A DNA stretch of 13,085 nt from CAYMND01 sp964465065. Lineage in GTDB: Bacteria; Acidobacteriota; Aminicenantia; UBA2199. The position numbers and the translations under genes were made by a program. The first letter of the stretch is position 1. Every line of letters starts with the position of its first letter. Positions 6,301 to 13,029 of the stretch are shown here, piece after piece. The stretch spans positions 1 through 13,085 of the forward strand of contig CAYXHZ010000078.1 of NCBI GenBank assembly GCA_964465065.1. The letters are read 5' to 3'. The notes under the pieces are model-generated. The model searched no databases. It was not told where the DNA came from and saw nothing but the letters and a program-made list of their open reading frames with translations.

Positions 6301-6992
6301 AAAACGATTGCGATAGCGATTCACCGTTTGCCCGGCAGATTCCGCTACTGGGAAGCCAGGGGCAGAAACGCCTGCAGGACAGTGCCCTCCTGATTGCCGG
6401 TCTGGGCGGTTTGGGCAGCGTCGCGGCCAGTCAGCTGGTCCGTCTGGGCATCGGCACCCTGTACCTGGTCGACAACGGCCGCGTCAATCTGCCTGATCTC
6501 AACCGCCAGGTTCTGTACCGGCGCGACGATCTGGGCCGACCCAAAAGCGAACTGGCAGCGCAGAGATTGGCGGAACTGGGTCTCAGCACCCGATTGTTGC
6601 CGATCTTTTCGACCATCGATGAAACTTTTGTCCTGCCCGAGCCGCTGGACGGCGTCATCGATTGCCTCGACAACCTGCCCGCCCGTTACGCTATGGACGA
6701 TCTGATCCACAAACGCAAGCTGTTCATGGTCCATGGGGCGGTACACGGATTCATCGGGCAGTTGACGACCATCCTGCCAGGCCGGACGCCCAGTCTGAGG
6801 CAGCTGTTTTCCAACCAGACTCCGCCGGTCGAAACCATACCGGTCAGCGCCCAGATTCCGGGTGTCATCGCCTCGCTGCAGGTCAGAGAAAGCATCAGTC
6901 TGCTGTGCGGGCAGGAAAACAACCTCGTGAACCGCCTGCTGTGGATTGACCTGCAGGAATATCGCTTCGAATGGATCAATTTATCGGCCTGA
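6297..6992 (+). CDS. ThiF/MoeB/HesA-like E1 adenylyltransferase lacking the zinc cysteines
   Basis: This 231-residue protein starts at ATG 6297 with AAGGAG (6285-6290) 6 bases upstream. Family members adenylate the C-terminal glycine of a ubiquitin-like sulfur carrier (ThiS, MoaD) or another carboxylate. The adenylation site looks intact: GLGGLGS (35-41) in the Rossmann loop, D59 in LVDNG, N69-R70-Q71, K83 in GRPKSE, and D122/D125 in IDCLDN. Where MoeB/ThiF have a P-C-x2-C zinc half-site, this protein has PGRTPSLRQLFSNQTPP (161-177) with no cysteine. The protein has only three cysteines (5, 123, 204), so the usual tetrad is absent. It overlaps the upstream YkgJ-like gene by four bases. No ThiS/MoaD-like gene is visible nearby, so the substrate is unknown and assignment to thiamine or molybdopterin synthesis would be unsafe. 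Confidence 0.85.
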   Translation: MKNDCDSDSPFARQIPLLGSQGQKRLQDSALLIAGLGGLGSVAASQLVRLGIGTLYLVDNGRVNLPDLNRQVLYRRDDLGRPKSELAAQRLAELGLSTRLLPIFSTIDETFVLPEPLDGVIDCLDNLPARYAMDDLIHKRKLFMVHGAVHGFIGQLTTILPGRTPSLRQLFSNQTPPVETIPVSAQIPGVIASLQVRESISLLCGQENNLVNRLLWIDLQEYRFEWINLSA

Positions 6993-7004
6993 CCATCCGA
7001 AAAG

Positions 7005-7033
7005 TTGCCGTTGTCCGTTTTTCCAAATAATAT
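7005..7033 (+). promoter_or_regulatory. probable sigma70 promoter of the PilZ gene
   Basis: TTGCCG (7005-7010) and TAATAT (7028-7033) are separated by 17 bases. They lie in the AT-rich 93-base gap between the ThiF-like stop and the PilZ gene, giving a leader of about 45 bases. The boxes match consensus only partly. A second AT-rich element, TATAGC near 7054, is an alternative. Confidence 0.5.
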
Positions 7034-7085
7034 TAGGGCATACGGTTGCTGAATATAGCATAGCGTTGACACACAGGAGATCCGG

Positions 7086-8372
7086 ATGGCGGCTTTTTTT
7101 TCGTCTAAAAAAGAGTCGAACACAGCAGATATCGACAATATTCTGGGACACATCGACGAAGTGGTCAGCCAGCACCTGTCGGTCTTGGTCCGTTGCGGAC
7201 GCCAATCATTGCACGCTCACTTGGTCAGCATCGAGGAAAACGACAAGCGGATCAAGATATCTTGCCTGGACGAGCCGACAGGTACCCCCAACGACCCGGT
7301 GACCGTTGGCTTTCCGCTCGACGGCACCTGGCAGGAATTCACGGCCCCGCTTTACCGCAATCAGAACGGACTGTTCATCGGTTTTCCGTCCCGGATCACG
7401 GCCCGCGAACGACGTGCCAATCTCCGCAGCGCCTTTTCGCCACGCGAGGAAGCCAGCGTCGCCCTCCTGGAATCCTTCGGCAAGGGCGTGGGTATCCAGG
7501 GCACGCTGGACAATATCAGCTGCGATGCCTTCTGCCTGAGCGTCCAGCGGGCCATGGACCTGATCTCGGAACGCGATATCCATTTCCATGAAAATCTGCT
7601 CAAGACCGGGCAGGAATTCATGCTCTGCCGACTCAAAGGGATTCCCGGACTGCCCCAGATCGAAAGTGCCGGCAAGGTCGTACGTGTTGCCAGGAAGGGC
7701 AGATGGCAGCTGGTCATCGAATTCAGCAAGCTCGGCGGCGACCTGAGCAACCGCCTCAAACAATTCGCACAGTCGCGAACCATGCCCTACCAGCCGGTCA
7801 ACCGTTCCTACAAGCGGAAAAAGGACTTGCGCGAGGAAATGAGCAGACAAAACGCCCCCGAGCCGCCCGTCAAAACGACCGTGACGGAACCTAAGGAAAA
7901 TCCTCCCGTTCCGGTAGCACCGCAGCCGGCGCAGCCCGTTCCGACGACGGCCGAGAACCCGACGGCCGTCGTTCTGCCGTCCAGACTGGTCCATCGTCTG
8001 CAGGAAGGTCCGGTTATCATCACCCTGGGCGATGCCCTGAAACGGGACCTGTCATTCCTGTCCGATCTGGGCAGTCACTGGAAACCCTGTCCGACCGTCA
8101 AAGAGATGATTCTGACCCTGCAGAACCTCAAGCGCACCATCATGATCATTCCCAAAAGTCTCAACAACCAGCCGATTTTGGAATACATGGAAAAGCTGGC
8201 CGCAACCGGAGCCATGGAGCACATCACCCTCTTTTTGCTGGCCGACAGCGGTTTGTCCCCCTCGGAAGTGGCGCAATGCAAAAAGGTCAAAATCAAGCGG
8301 GTCTTCCCCTTTCCACTGGTCGAGCTCGAGCCGTTCCTGTCCGCTATTCTGTCCGTGCAGATGGCCGACTGA
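7086..8372 (+). CDS. YcgR-like/PilZ protein with a degenerate receiver-like C-domain
   Basis: This 428-residue protein has a strong start (AGGAG 7075-7079, 6 bases before ATG). No signal peptide or membrane segment is seen. Residues about 20-105 form a beta-rich domain resembling the YcgR N-terminal domain. A PilZ domain follows (about 108-220). Its cyclic-di-GMP motif R-x3-R is R110-ANL-R114, and the [D/N]xSxxG element is present as N143-I-S145-C-D-A148, with Ala for the final Gly. A basic segment and a proline-rich linker (about 255-298) lead to a C-terminal domain (about 308-425). That domain has receiver-like alternation of strands and helices (VIITLG, TIMIIP, HITLFLLAD, RVFPFPLVELEPFLSAIL) but no phospho-acceptor aspartate at the end of the third strand. 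It is probably a cyclic-di-GMP effector acting through the pseudo-receiver by protein contact. That role is inference. Confidence 0.8.
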   Translation: MAAFFSSKKESNTADIDNILGHIDEVVSQHLSVLVRCGRQSLHAHLVSIEENDKRIKISCLDEPTGTPNDPVTVGFPLDGTWQEFTAPLYRNQNGLFIGFPSRITARERRANLRSAFSPREEASVALLESFGKGVGIQGTLDNISCDAFCLSVQRAMDLISERDIHFHENLLKTGQEFMLCRLKGIPGLPQIESAGKVVRVARKGRWQLVIEFSKLGGDLSNRLKQFAQSRTMPYQPVNRSYKRKKDLREEMSRQNAPEPPVKTTVTEPKENPPVPVAPQPAQPVPTTAENPTAVVLPSRLVHRLQEGPVIITLGDALKRDLSFLSDLGSHWKPCPTVKEMILTLQNLKRTIMIIPKSLNNQPILEYMEKLAATGAMEHITLFLLADSGLSPSEVAQCKKVKIKRVFPFPLVELEPFLSAILSVQMAD

Positions 8373-8376
8373 AGCT

Positions 8377-8390
8377 GGATTCAGGATTCA
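8377..8390. repeat. tandem 7-bp repeat at the convergent PilZ/exported-protein junction
   Basis: GGATTCA occurs twice in tandem (8377-8383 and 8384-8390) in the 15-base gap, and the second copy enters the stop codon of the minus-strand gene. A 5-bp stem (CTGAA 8369-8373 with TTCAG 8380-8384) can form over the PilZ stop. There is no T-tract, so I do not call a terminator here. Confidence 0.4.
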
Positions 8391-9794
8391 GCGCTCCCTG
8401 ACCGGCGAACGTTTCCACTCCCTCGTGTTGTATTCCTCTTTACGGTTGGGATCCCAGTCGTTCTCGTCGCAGTATATCACATCGCCCTGGTTGTTCTGCC
8501 AGCGGTAGCGGTAGGCCGAAGTACCGCGCTCGATCTCGCCGCTGAACGGATTGCGGTATTCTTCCTGACCGCTGATGAACAGCCATTGTTCGTGGCGGAT
8601 CTCGGCCTGCGTGCGGCTGTGCCCGGCAGCGATCTCCGTGGCCACCCGGTTGATGTAGGCCTGTGTTTCCAGGGCCGATTTCGCCCTGATTCCGGCGTTT
8701 CTTGCCACCGAAGCCAGCCAGTCCGGATTGGCTTGACGCGAAGTCTGGATCATGTCCAGAATGGGTTTATAGCTCTCGAACTGGTCGGCCGGCGCCCGGA
8801 AGGCGATGGTGTTCTCGTTGGACCACTGAAAGGCGCCGGCCCGGTTGTCGGCGATCGAGGTCAGCAGGGTTTCGCGGTAACGCCGACCGGCCTGCTCGTA
8901 TTCGACGCTCACGGCCAGAGACGAGATCGTCATCGGCGCAATCCCCATCCGGCGCAGGCTGTCATTGACTCCCGCAGCCTGACGCTGGAAAGCCTGGCTG
9001 ACCTGGGTCATAGGATCTTCAGCGACAACGCGAATCGCGCTGGCTCCGGGTCGTTCCCGACTCAGCAGCTCCAAGAGGAATTGGCGCGGGCTCATGACGC
9101 CTTTCACCGGCATTCCCTGATAGTAGGTGCCGGGAGCGAATAAACCGGCCCCGGCCGGAGAATAGGTGAGATCGGCATAGTTCCATGTCGGCAGCCAGCG
9201 GATCATGACCGTGCCCTGTTCATCGCTTTTGATCGTGAAATCGCACTTAGGGGTGATCGAGTTGCCCGGTCCGTTGGTCTGCTGCGGACTGATGTTGACG
9301 ATACCGCCGGCCGTCAGCCAGCCCCGGGGCACCAGCACGCTGAAAGCCCGCTCTCTGGGTTCCCAAACCCGCTGCAGCACCACCAGCCCCGGTTTTTGCG
9401 CCGGGGAAGCGGTCGAAGACTGGCCAGGCGCTGCCGCTGGGCGTACCATGGCGGCTTTGATCCGTCGCGCCTGGATGACCGTACCGTTCTGGTACTTGAT
9501 CACCAGGGTATCCGCGCCCAGAAAGCCGACAGTGACCTGAATGGTTTGCCCCCTGGCCTGCAGCTGCAGGATCTGGCCGTTCAGCTGGTAGCGACCCTGA
9601 TAGCGGTCACTGCCATCCGGACTCTTGAGCTCTTCCCAAAACGTCCCGTCGTCGCGGAATTCGGTGCTGATTTCCATCCGCTTGTCTTTGTAGGACCATT
9701 GCCCGACCAGGGTGTACCCCGCCTGAGCCGGCAACAAACCGGACAGGATCACCAGGATCGTTCCCGACAGCAGAATCCGGACTGCAGCTTTCAT
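8388..9794 (-). CDS. exported protein of unknown function with a lipocalin-like N-domain
   Basis: The start at ATG 9794 is fixed by AAAGGAG (plus 9801-9807), 6 bases upstream, and by the signal peptide that follows (MKAAVR, hydrophobic 7-21, likely cleavage after AQA about residue 25). The 16 codons of open frame before it are ignored. The 468-residue product should be periplasmic or secreted. Residues about 27-112 form a small beta-barrel-like domain of the pattern G-x-W ... F-x-DGTF ... G-x-Y ... DTL, as in lipocalin-like and stress-test domains. A Pro/Ala/Ser linker (about 118-135) leads to a larger domain of about 300 residues I do not recognise. The protein ends in an aromatic and charged tail with NPFSGEIERG and DVIYCDENDWDPN. 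It lies 44 bases after ppsR and may be co-transcribed with it. No function is proposed. Confidence 0.75.
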   Translation of the reverse strand: MKAAVRILLSGTILVILSGLLPAQAGYTLVGQWSYKDKRMEISTEFRDDGTFWEELKSPDGSDRYQGRYQLNGQILQLQARGQTIQVTVGFLGADTLVIKYQNGTVIQARRIKAAMVRPAAAPGQSSTASPAQKPGLVVLQRVWEPRERAFSVLVPRGWLTAGGIVNISPQQTNGPGNSITPKCDFTIKSDEQGTVMIRWLPTWNYADLTYSPAGAGLFAPGTYYQGMPVKGVMSPRQFLLELLSRERPGASAIRVVAEDPMTQVSQAFQRQAAGVNDSLRRMGIAPMTISSLAVSVEYEQAGRRYRETLLTSIADNRAGAFQWSNENTIAFRAPADQFESYKPILDMIQTSRQANPDWLASVARNAGIRAKSALETQAYINRVATEIAAGHSRTQAEIRHEQWLFISGQEEYRNPFSGEIERGTSAYRYRWQNNQGDVIYCDENDWDPNRKEEYNTREWKRSPVRER

Positions 9795-9838
9795 GCGCAA
9801 CTCCTTTCCGGAAATGGTAAAACCGGAAAAAGCCAAAG

Positions 9839-10705
9839 TCAATCGCTAATATTGCCTTTTTTCAAACCGGAACGGGCGTAGATGAGGCGCATGATCTCGG
9901 TGGCAGTTTCCTCGATGGATTTAAAGGAGGTATCGACAATCGGCCAGCCATGCCGTTCGTACAGACGCATGGCGAACAGCACCTCGGCCCGGATATGATC
10001 GATATCGGCGTAGACGGCACCCTGGCCGCCCTGCAGACGCAGCTGACGCTCGCTGCGTATGGTCAGCAAACGGTTGGGACTGATGGTCAGGGCGATGATC
10101 TTCTGGGGATCGACCGACAGCAATTCGACCGGCGGCTCTTCATCGATGACCAGCGGGATGTTGGCCACCTTCCAGCCGCGGTAGGACAGATAGATGCTGA
10201 CCGGAGTCTTGGACGCCCGGGACACCCCCAGGAGCACAATCTCGGCCTGACCGATCGTAGCCAGGCCCTGACCGTCGTCATGCTTTATGGTGTAATCGAC
10301 GGCCTCGATACGCCGAAAGTAATCGCTGTCCAGTTGGTGGAACAGCCCCGGTTTGGCCAGCGGCGAGATTTCCAGCAAGTCTGACAGACGCGTCAGCACC
10401 GGCCCCAAAATGTCGACGGTGGGCACACCGTTCATCCGTCCCAGCTCGGTCATCAGCTGCCGCAGTTTCGGCGAGGCCATAGTGTAGACGATCACGCCGT
10501 TGACCCGGGCCGCGTGGGTGAAGACGCGCCGTACCTGCTGCTGGGTACGAACATTGGAGAAGGTCTCCAGCACGATCCGGGTGGTCTTGAACTGGCTCAG
10601 GGCGGCTTGCGCCACCGTTTCACAGGTTTTCCCGGTTGCGTCCGAGACGGCAAAAACGTAGCGCTGGCACTCATTGTCGCGACAGTTCATGCCTCCATGG
10701 TGCAT
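9839..10705 (-). CDS. ppsR: bifunctional kinase/pyrophosphorylase, PEP synthase or PPDK regulatory protein (PpsR/PDRP family)
   Basis: Members of this family switch phosphoenolpyruvate synthase (PpsA) or pyruvate phosphate dikinase off and on. They do so by ADP-dependent phosphorylation and phosphate-dependent dephosphorylation of a threonine next to the catalytic histidine. The 288 residues match the whole family. The N-terminal segment is VSDATGKT (20-27). The P-loop is GVSRASKT (160-167), followed by PVSIYLSYRGWKVANIPLV, and the C-terminal segment is ALTISPNRLLTIRSER (205-220). The start is either ATG 10705, with a GGGG-type site, or ATG 10690, where GGAGG is only one base away. I keep 10705 with little conviction. 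Its target enzyme is not in the window, so PpsA and PPDK cannot be told apart. A divergent promoter region separates it from the SMP-30-type gene, and the unknown exported protein lies downstream. Confidence 0.9.
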   Translation of the reverse strand: MHHGGMNCRDNECQRYVFAVSDATGKTCETVAQAALSQFKTTRIVLETFSNVRTQQQVRRVFTHAARVNGVIVYTMASPKLRQLMTELGRMNGVPTVDILGPVLTRLSDLLEISPLAKPGLFHQLDSDYFRRIEAVDYTIKHDDGQGLATIGQAEIVLLGVSRASKTPVSIYLSYRGWKVANIPLVIDEEPPVELLSVDPQKIIALTISPNRLLTIRSERQLRLQGGQGAVYADIDHIRAEVLFAMRLYERHGWPIVDTSFKSIEETATEIMRLIYARSGLKKGNISD

Positions 10706-10755
10706 TGCTTAGCCCCAAAAATCAACCGATCTGCCGGCGCTGCACAGCCTGACGT

Positions 10756-10784
10756 TTGCACTGGCGCTTGTTCTGCGCTATAAC
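10756..10784 (+). promoter_or_regulatory. sigma70 promoter of the SMP-30-like gene
   Basis: TTGCAC (10756-10761) and TATAAC (10779-10784) are separated by exactly 17 bases. Transcription should start near 10791, giving a leader of about 28 bases that contains GGAGG at 10805-10809. This supports the 10819 start, since longer ORFs would begin upstream of or inside the promoter. It probably also drives the YitT-family gene. Confidence 0.65.
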
Positions 10785-10818
10785 CGGACCATCGCGCATG
10801 ATATGGAGGCAGCAACAG

Positions 10819-11784
10819 ATGATTCATTGCCAATGGAGATCGGTCGGCCTGTTTTACCTGGCCATGTGCATTTGCGGTCCAATGCACGCGCAACAGACGG
10901 TATTCCAGAGCGTCGAACCCGACCTGTTCGTCGAAGGCATCGCCTACGACAGCGGCAGCGGCGACCTGTACCTGAGCAGTATTTTTTACAACAAGATCGT
11001 CAGGGTGACGAGCCGAGGCGCCAGCGACTTCATCGGCAACGGTCAGGACGGTTTCATGGGCGGGCTGGGACTGCATGTAGATGCGCAGCGCCGCCGCTTG
11101 TGGGCCTGCAGCGGCAACATCATGGGCAAGAACTGCTGCACCGGCATCTTCGTCTACGACCTGAACGACGGTCGCCTGCTGAAGAAACACATCCTGCCGC
11201 TCGGCTCCCGGCCACGCCTGTTCAACGACCTGGCGATCCGCGCCGACGGCTCAGTATTCATCACCGATACCATGGACCACAGCCTGTGGAAATGGGATCT
11301 GGACCAACCTGAACCGGTTAAAATCCTCGGCCGGAACCTGCCCTATCCCAACGGCGTTACCATCAGTCCCGATCAGCGCCTCCTGTTCATCACCAGCCGC
11401 GACGGCCTGAAGCGTCTGGACCTGGCCACCATGAGACTGGAGAGGCTGTCCATGCCGGACGGACCGGACAACAGCCAGGGGCTGGACGGTATCGCATACT
11501 ACGACGATTCGATTGTGGCCGTACAGAATGGCTTTGCCGATTCCAGCCTGTGCCGGGTCGTCCGTTACCACCTGAGCGATGACGGACGGGCAATCCGTCG
11601 GGTCCAGGTCATCGCCGCCGCTGACCCGGGCTTCGACGTACCGACCACTCTGGCTGTGGGTCAGAACAGGCTGTACGTCGTGGCCAACAGCCAGATCGAC
11701 AATTTCGACCAGCTGAAACTGACCGCCAAAGACCCGACCAAACTCAAACCAACGCTGATCCTGGCCTACCCCCTGCTCCCGTGA
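10819..11784 (+). CDS. exported SMP-30/gluconolactonase-type beta-propeller protein
   Basis: The 321-residue product starts at ATG 10819, 9 bases after GGAGG (10805-10809). It has a signal peptide (hydrophobic 9-20, likely cleavage after HA at about 24), so it should act in the periplasm or outside. The mature part is a six-bladed propeller with recurrent strand motifs (SGDLYLSS, GSVFITDTMD, QRLLFITSRDG, NRLYVVANS). The four metal ligands of SMP-30/gluconolactonase appear conserved: E39 in VEGIAYD, N136 in FNDLAI, N178 in YPNGVTISPD and D223 in LDGIAY. That supports a metal-dependent lactonase or related hydrolase over a purely structural propeller. The vicinal cysteines in GKNCCTGIFVYD (104-115) are unusual and could bind metal or form a strained disulfide. 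The substrate is unknown. The YitT-family gene follows after 36 bases. Confidence 0.82.
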   Translation: MIHCQWRSVGLFYLAMCICGPMHAQQTVFQSVEPDLFVEGIAYDSGSGDLYLSSIFYNKIVRVTSRGASDFIGNGQDGFMGGLGLHVDAQRRRLWACSGNIMGKNCCTGIFVYDLNDGRLLKKHILPLGSRPRLFNDLAIRADGSVFITDTMDHSLWKWDLDQPEPVKILGRNLPYPNGVTISPDQRLLFITSRDGLKRLDLATMRLERLSMPDGPDNSQGLDGIAYYDDSIVAVQNGFADSSLCRVVRYHLSDDGRAIRRVQVIAAADPGFDVPTTLAVGQNRLYVVANSQIDNFDQLKLTAKDPTKLKPTLILAYPLLP

Positions 11785-11820
11785 CAGCCTGCGCCGTATA
11801 ACCCGAGTCAAAGGAGAACT

Positions 11821-12705
11821 ATGACGACGATCAACCCGAGAAGAAAATGGTTCGCCGACATGATTTACGTGCTGGCCGGCATGAGTCTGCTGGCCTTTTC
11901 GATCAGCGCCATTCTCGAACCCAACCAGCTGATCACCGGCGGCATCACCGGCATCTCGCTGATTCTGGCCAAACTGTGCAAAATTCCCTACACCTGGCTC
12001 TACTACGCCCTGTCCCTGCTTACCCTGCTGGCCACCTACCTGTTTCTGGGTCGGCGCGAGGCCCACAAGATCATACTCTTGTCCATCCTCTTTCCGCTTG
12101 TTCTCCTGGCTTTCAGTCTGATCCGTTTCAATCTGACCGGCAACGACATGTTCCTGGCCTCCGTCTACTACGGCGCCGTGGCCGGCCTGGGTTGCGGCCT
12201 GATCCTGAAACGCGGTTATTCGTCCGGCGGCACCGACTCCATCGGCAAGATTCTGCACAAGCGTCTGTACCCGTTCATCTCGGTCAGCCTGATCATCTCC
12301 ACCATCGACGTGATGATCGTCATATCCTCGATGATCATCTACGATCTCACCGTCGCCCTGTACGCCCTGATCACCCAATTCGTGTTCCTAAAGGCCGTCG
12401 AAGTGGTCCTGTACGGCCTTGGCACCAACATGATCAAGCTGGAAATCATCAGTTCCGCCCAGGACCGGATCGAGGACTACATCCTGCACACCATTCAACG
12501 CGGCGTATCCAAACACCCGGTCACCGGCTGCTATACCGGCCAGGAAAAAATCAAACTGATCACCATCTGCTCGCCGCGCGAATCCATGCTCATCCGACAG
12601 TTCATCACCGAAACCGACCTGAACGCCTTCGCCACCGTAATCCCGGTCAGTTCGGTATGGGGCCGGGGTATCGGCTTCACCGCCCTCGGCGACGAGGACG
12701 GCTGA
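11821..12705 (+). CDS. YitT-family membrane protein (DUF161/DUF2179)
   Basis: This 294-residue inner membrane protein has AGGAG (11812-11816) 4 bases before the ATG. About five to six hydrophobic helices occupy residues roughly 13-33, 38-52, 58-76, 84-102, 112-130 and 150-205. The family motif GYSSGGTDSIGKIL (132-145) and the early EPNQLITGGITGISLIL (33-49) are typical of YitT proteins. The cytoplasmic C-terminal domain (about 205-290) is the DUF2179 ligand-binding-like fold, ending in the usual GRGIGF (281-286). The family's transport or signalling role is not established. It is probably expressed with the upstream SMP-30-like gene, although a poor TATAAC element at 11797 could give some independent transcription. 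A terminator-like hairpin lies in its last codons and its stop abuts that of the convergent small membrane gene. Confidence 0.88.
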   Translation: MTTINPRRKWFADMIYVLAGMSLLAFSISAILEPNQLITGGITGISLILAKLCKIPYTWLYYALSLLTLLATYLFLGRREAHKIILLSILFPLVLLAFSLIRFNLTGNDMFLASVYYGAVAGLGCGLILKRGYSSGGTDSIGKILHKRLYPFISVSLIISTIDVMIVISSMIIYDLTVALYALITQFVFLKAVEVVLYGLGTNMIKLEIISSAQDRIEDYILHTIQRGVSKHPVTGCYTGQEKIKLITICSPRESMLIRQFITETDLNAFATVIPVSSVWGRGIGFTALGDEDG

Positions 12706-12719
12706 TCATTTCTTTTTTT
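12680..12719 (+). terminator. candidate intrinsic terminator embedded in the end of the YitT gene
   Basis: CCGCCCTCG (12680-12688) pairs with CGAGGACGG (12693-12701), a 9-bp stem with one C-A mismatch and a GCGA (GNRA-type) loop. After 7 bases that include the stop codon comes a T-tract, TTT-C-TTTTTTT (12709-12719). The gap between stem and T-tract is longer than ideal. The T-tract is also the Lys-Lys-Lys codons of the convergent gene. Confidence 0.5.
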
Positions 12720-13029
12720 GGGCCGCGTCGGCGATCCCCCGCAGTACCAGCCAGACCAGACCGTTGCCGACGGCCACAGCCAGGAGCAAGGCCGAAGCGC
12801 CGGTAGAAAAATCACCCTTGCGGTGAGCCAAACCGTAAAAGATCACCGCCCGGAACAGCCACAGACCGGCGATCAACAGGCTGAGGTATAAAAAAGCCGG
12901 CAGCAGGACGGCTGGAGACGGCCTATGTCCGGAACGGGCCTGACGCAGCAGACGGGCGATTTGGCGGACGAAAGCGATCAGCAGCAACAGGGCAAGCAGA
13001 AAGAAAACCGGACCGATCGGTATGACCAC
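12706..13029 (-). CDS. small three-helix membrane protein, function unknown
   Basis: This protein of about 107 residues has three predicted membrane helices at roughly 5-24, 41-62 and 78-98. A basic loop lies between the first two (RQIARLLRQARSGHR), which suggests that loop is cytoplasmic, and the protein ends in a QKKK tail. I recognise no family. The start is problematic. A perfect AGGAGG (plus 13030-13035) is followed immediately by GTG (13029), which is too close for normal initiation, while an ATA codon (13021-13023) sits at the ideal 6-base distance. An in-frame stop lies just upstream, so no longer version exists. The stop abuts the YitT-family stop (TGA|TCA). The last 56 bases of the window (13030-13085) hold only this ribosome binding site and nothing else I can name. 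Confidence 0.65.
   Translation of the reverse strand: MVIPIGPVFFLLALLLLIAFVRQIARLLRQARSGHRPSPAVLLPAFLYLSLLIAGLWLFRAVIFYGLAHRKGDFSTGASALLLAVAVGNGLVWLVLRGIADAAQKKK

Noticed and set aside
5895..6992. 365-codon version of the ThiF-like ORF
   Set aside because: The extra N-terminal part is out-of-frame reading of the YkgJ-like gene and is low in meaning. The AAGGAG site at 6285-6290 and the ATGA overlap fix the start at 6297.
7066..7071. Perfect TTGACA just before the PilZ gene
   Set aside because: A matching -10 box would fall at about 7089-7094, inside the coding region, where the sequence is not TATAAT-like. The box also sits directly before the ribosome binding site.
10756..10818. Longer N-terminus of the SMP-30-like protein from the start at 10756
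   Set aside because: That codon lies inside the -35 box of the predicted promoter, and the signal peptide and ribosome binding site fit the start at 10819.
11251..12378. Long minus-strand open frame (375 codons) rich in Gly, Gln, Asp and Val
   Set aside because: It spans antisense to both the SMP-30-like and YitT-family genes, and its composition is typical of the complement of GC-rich coding DNA.
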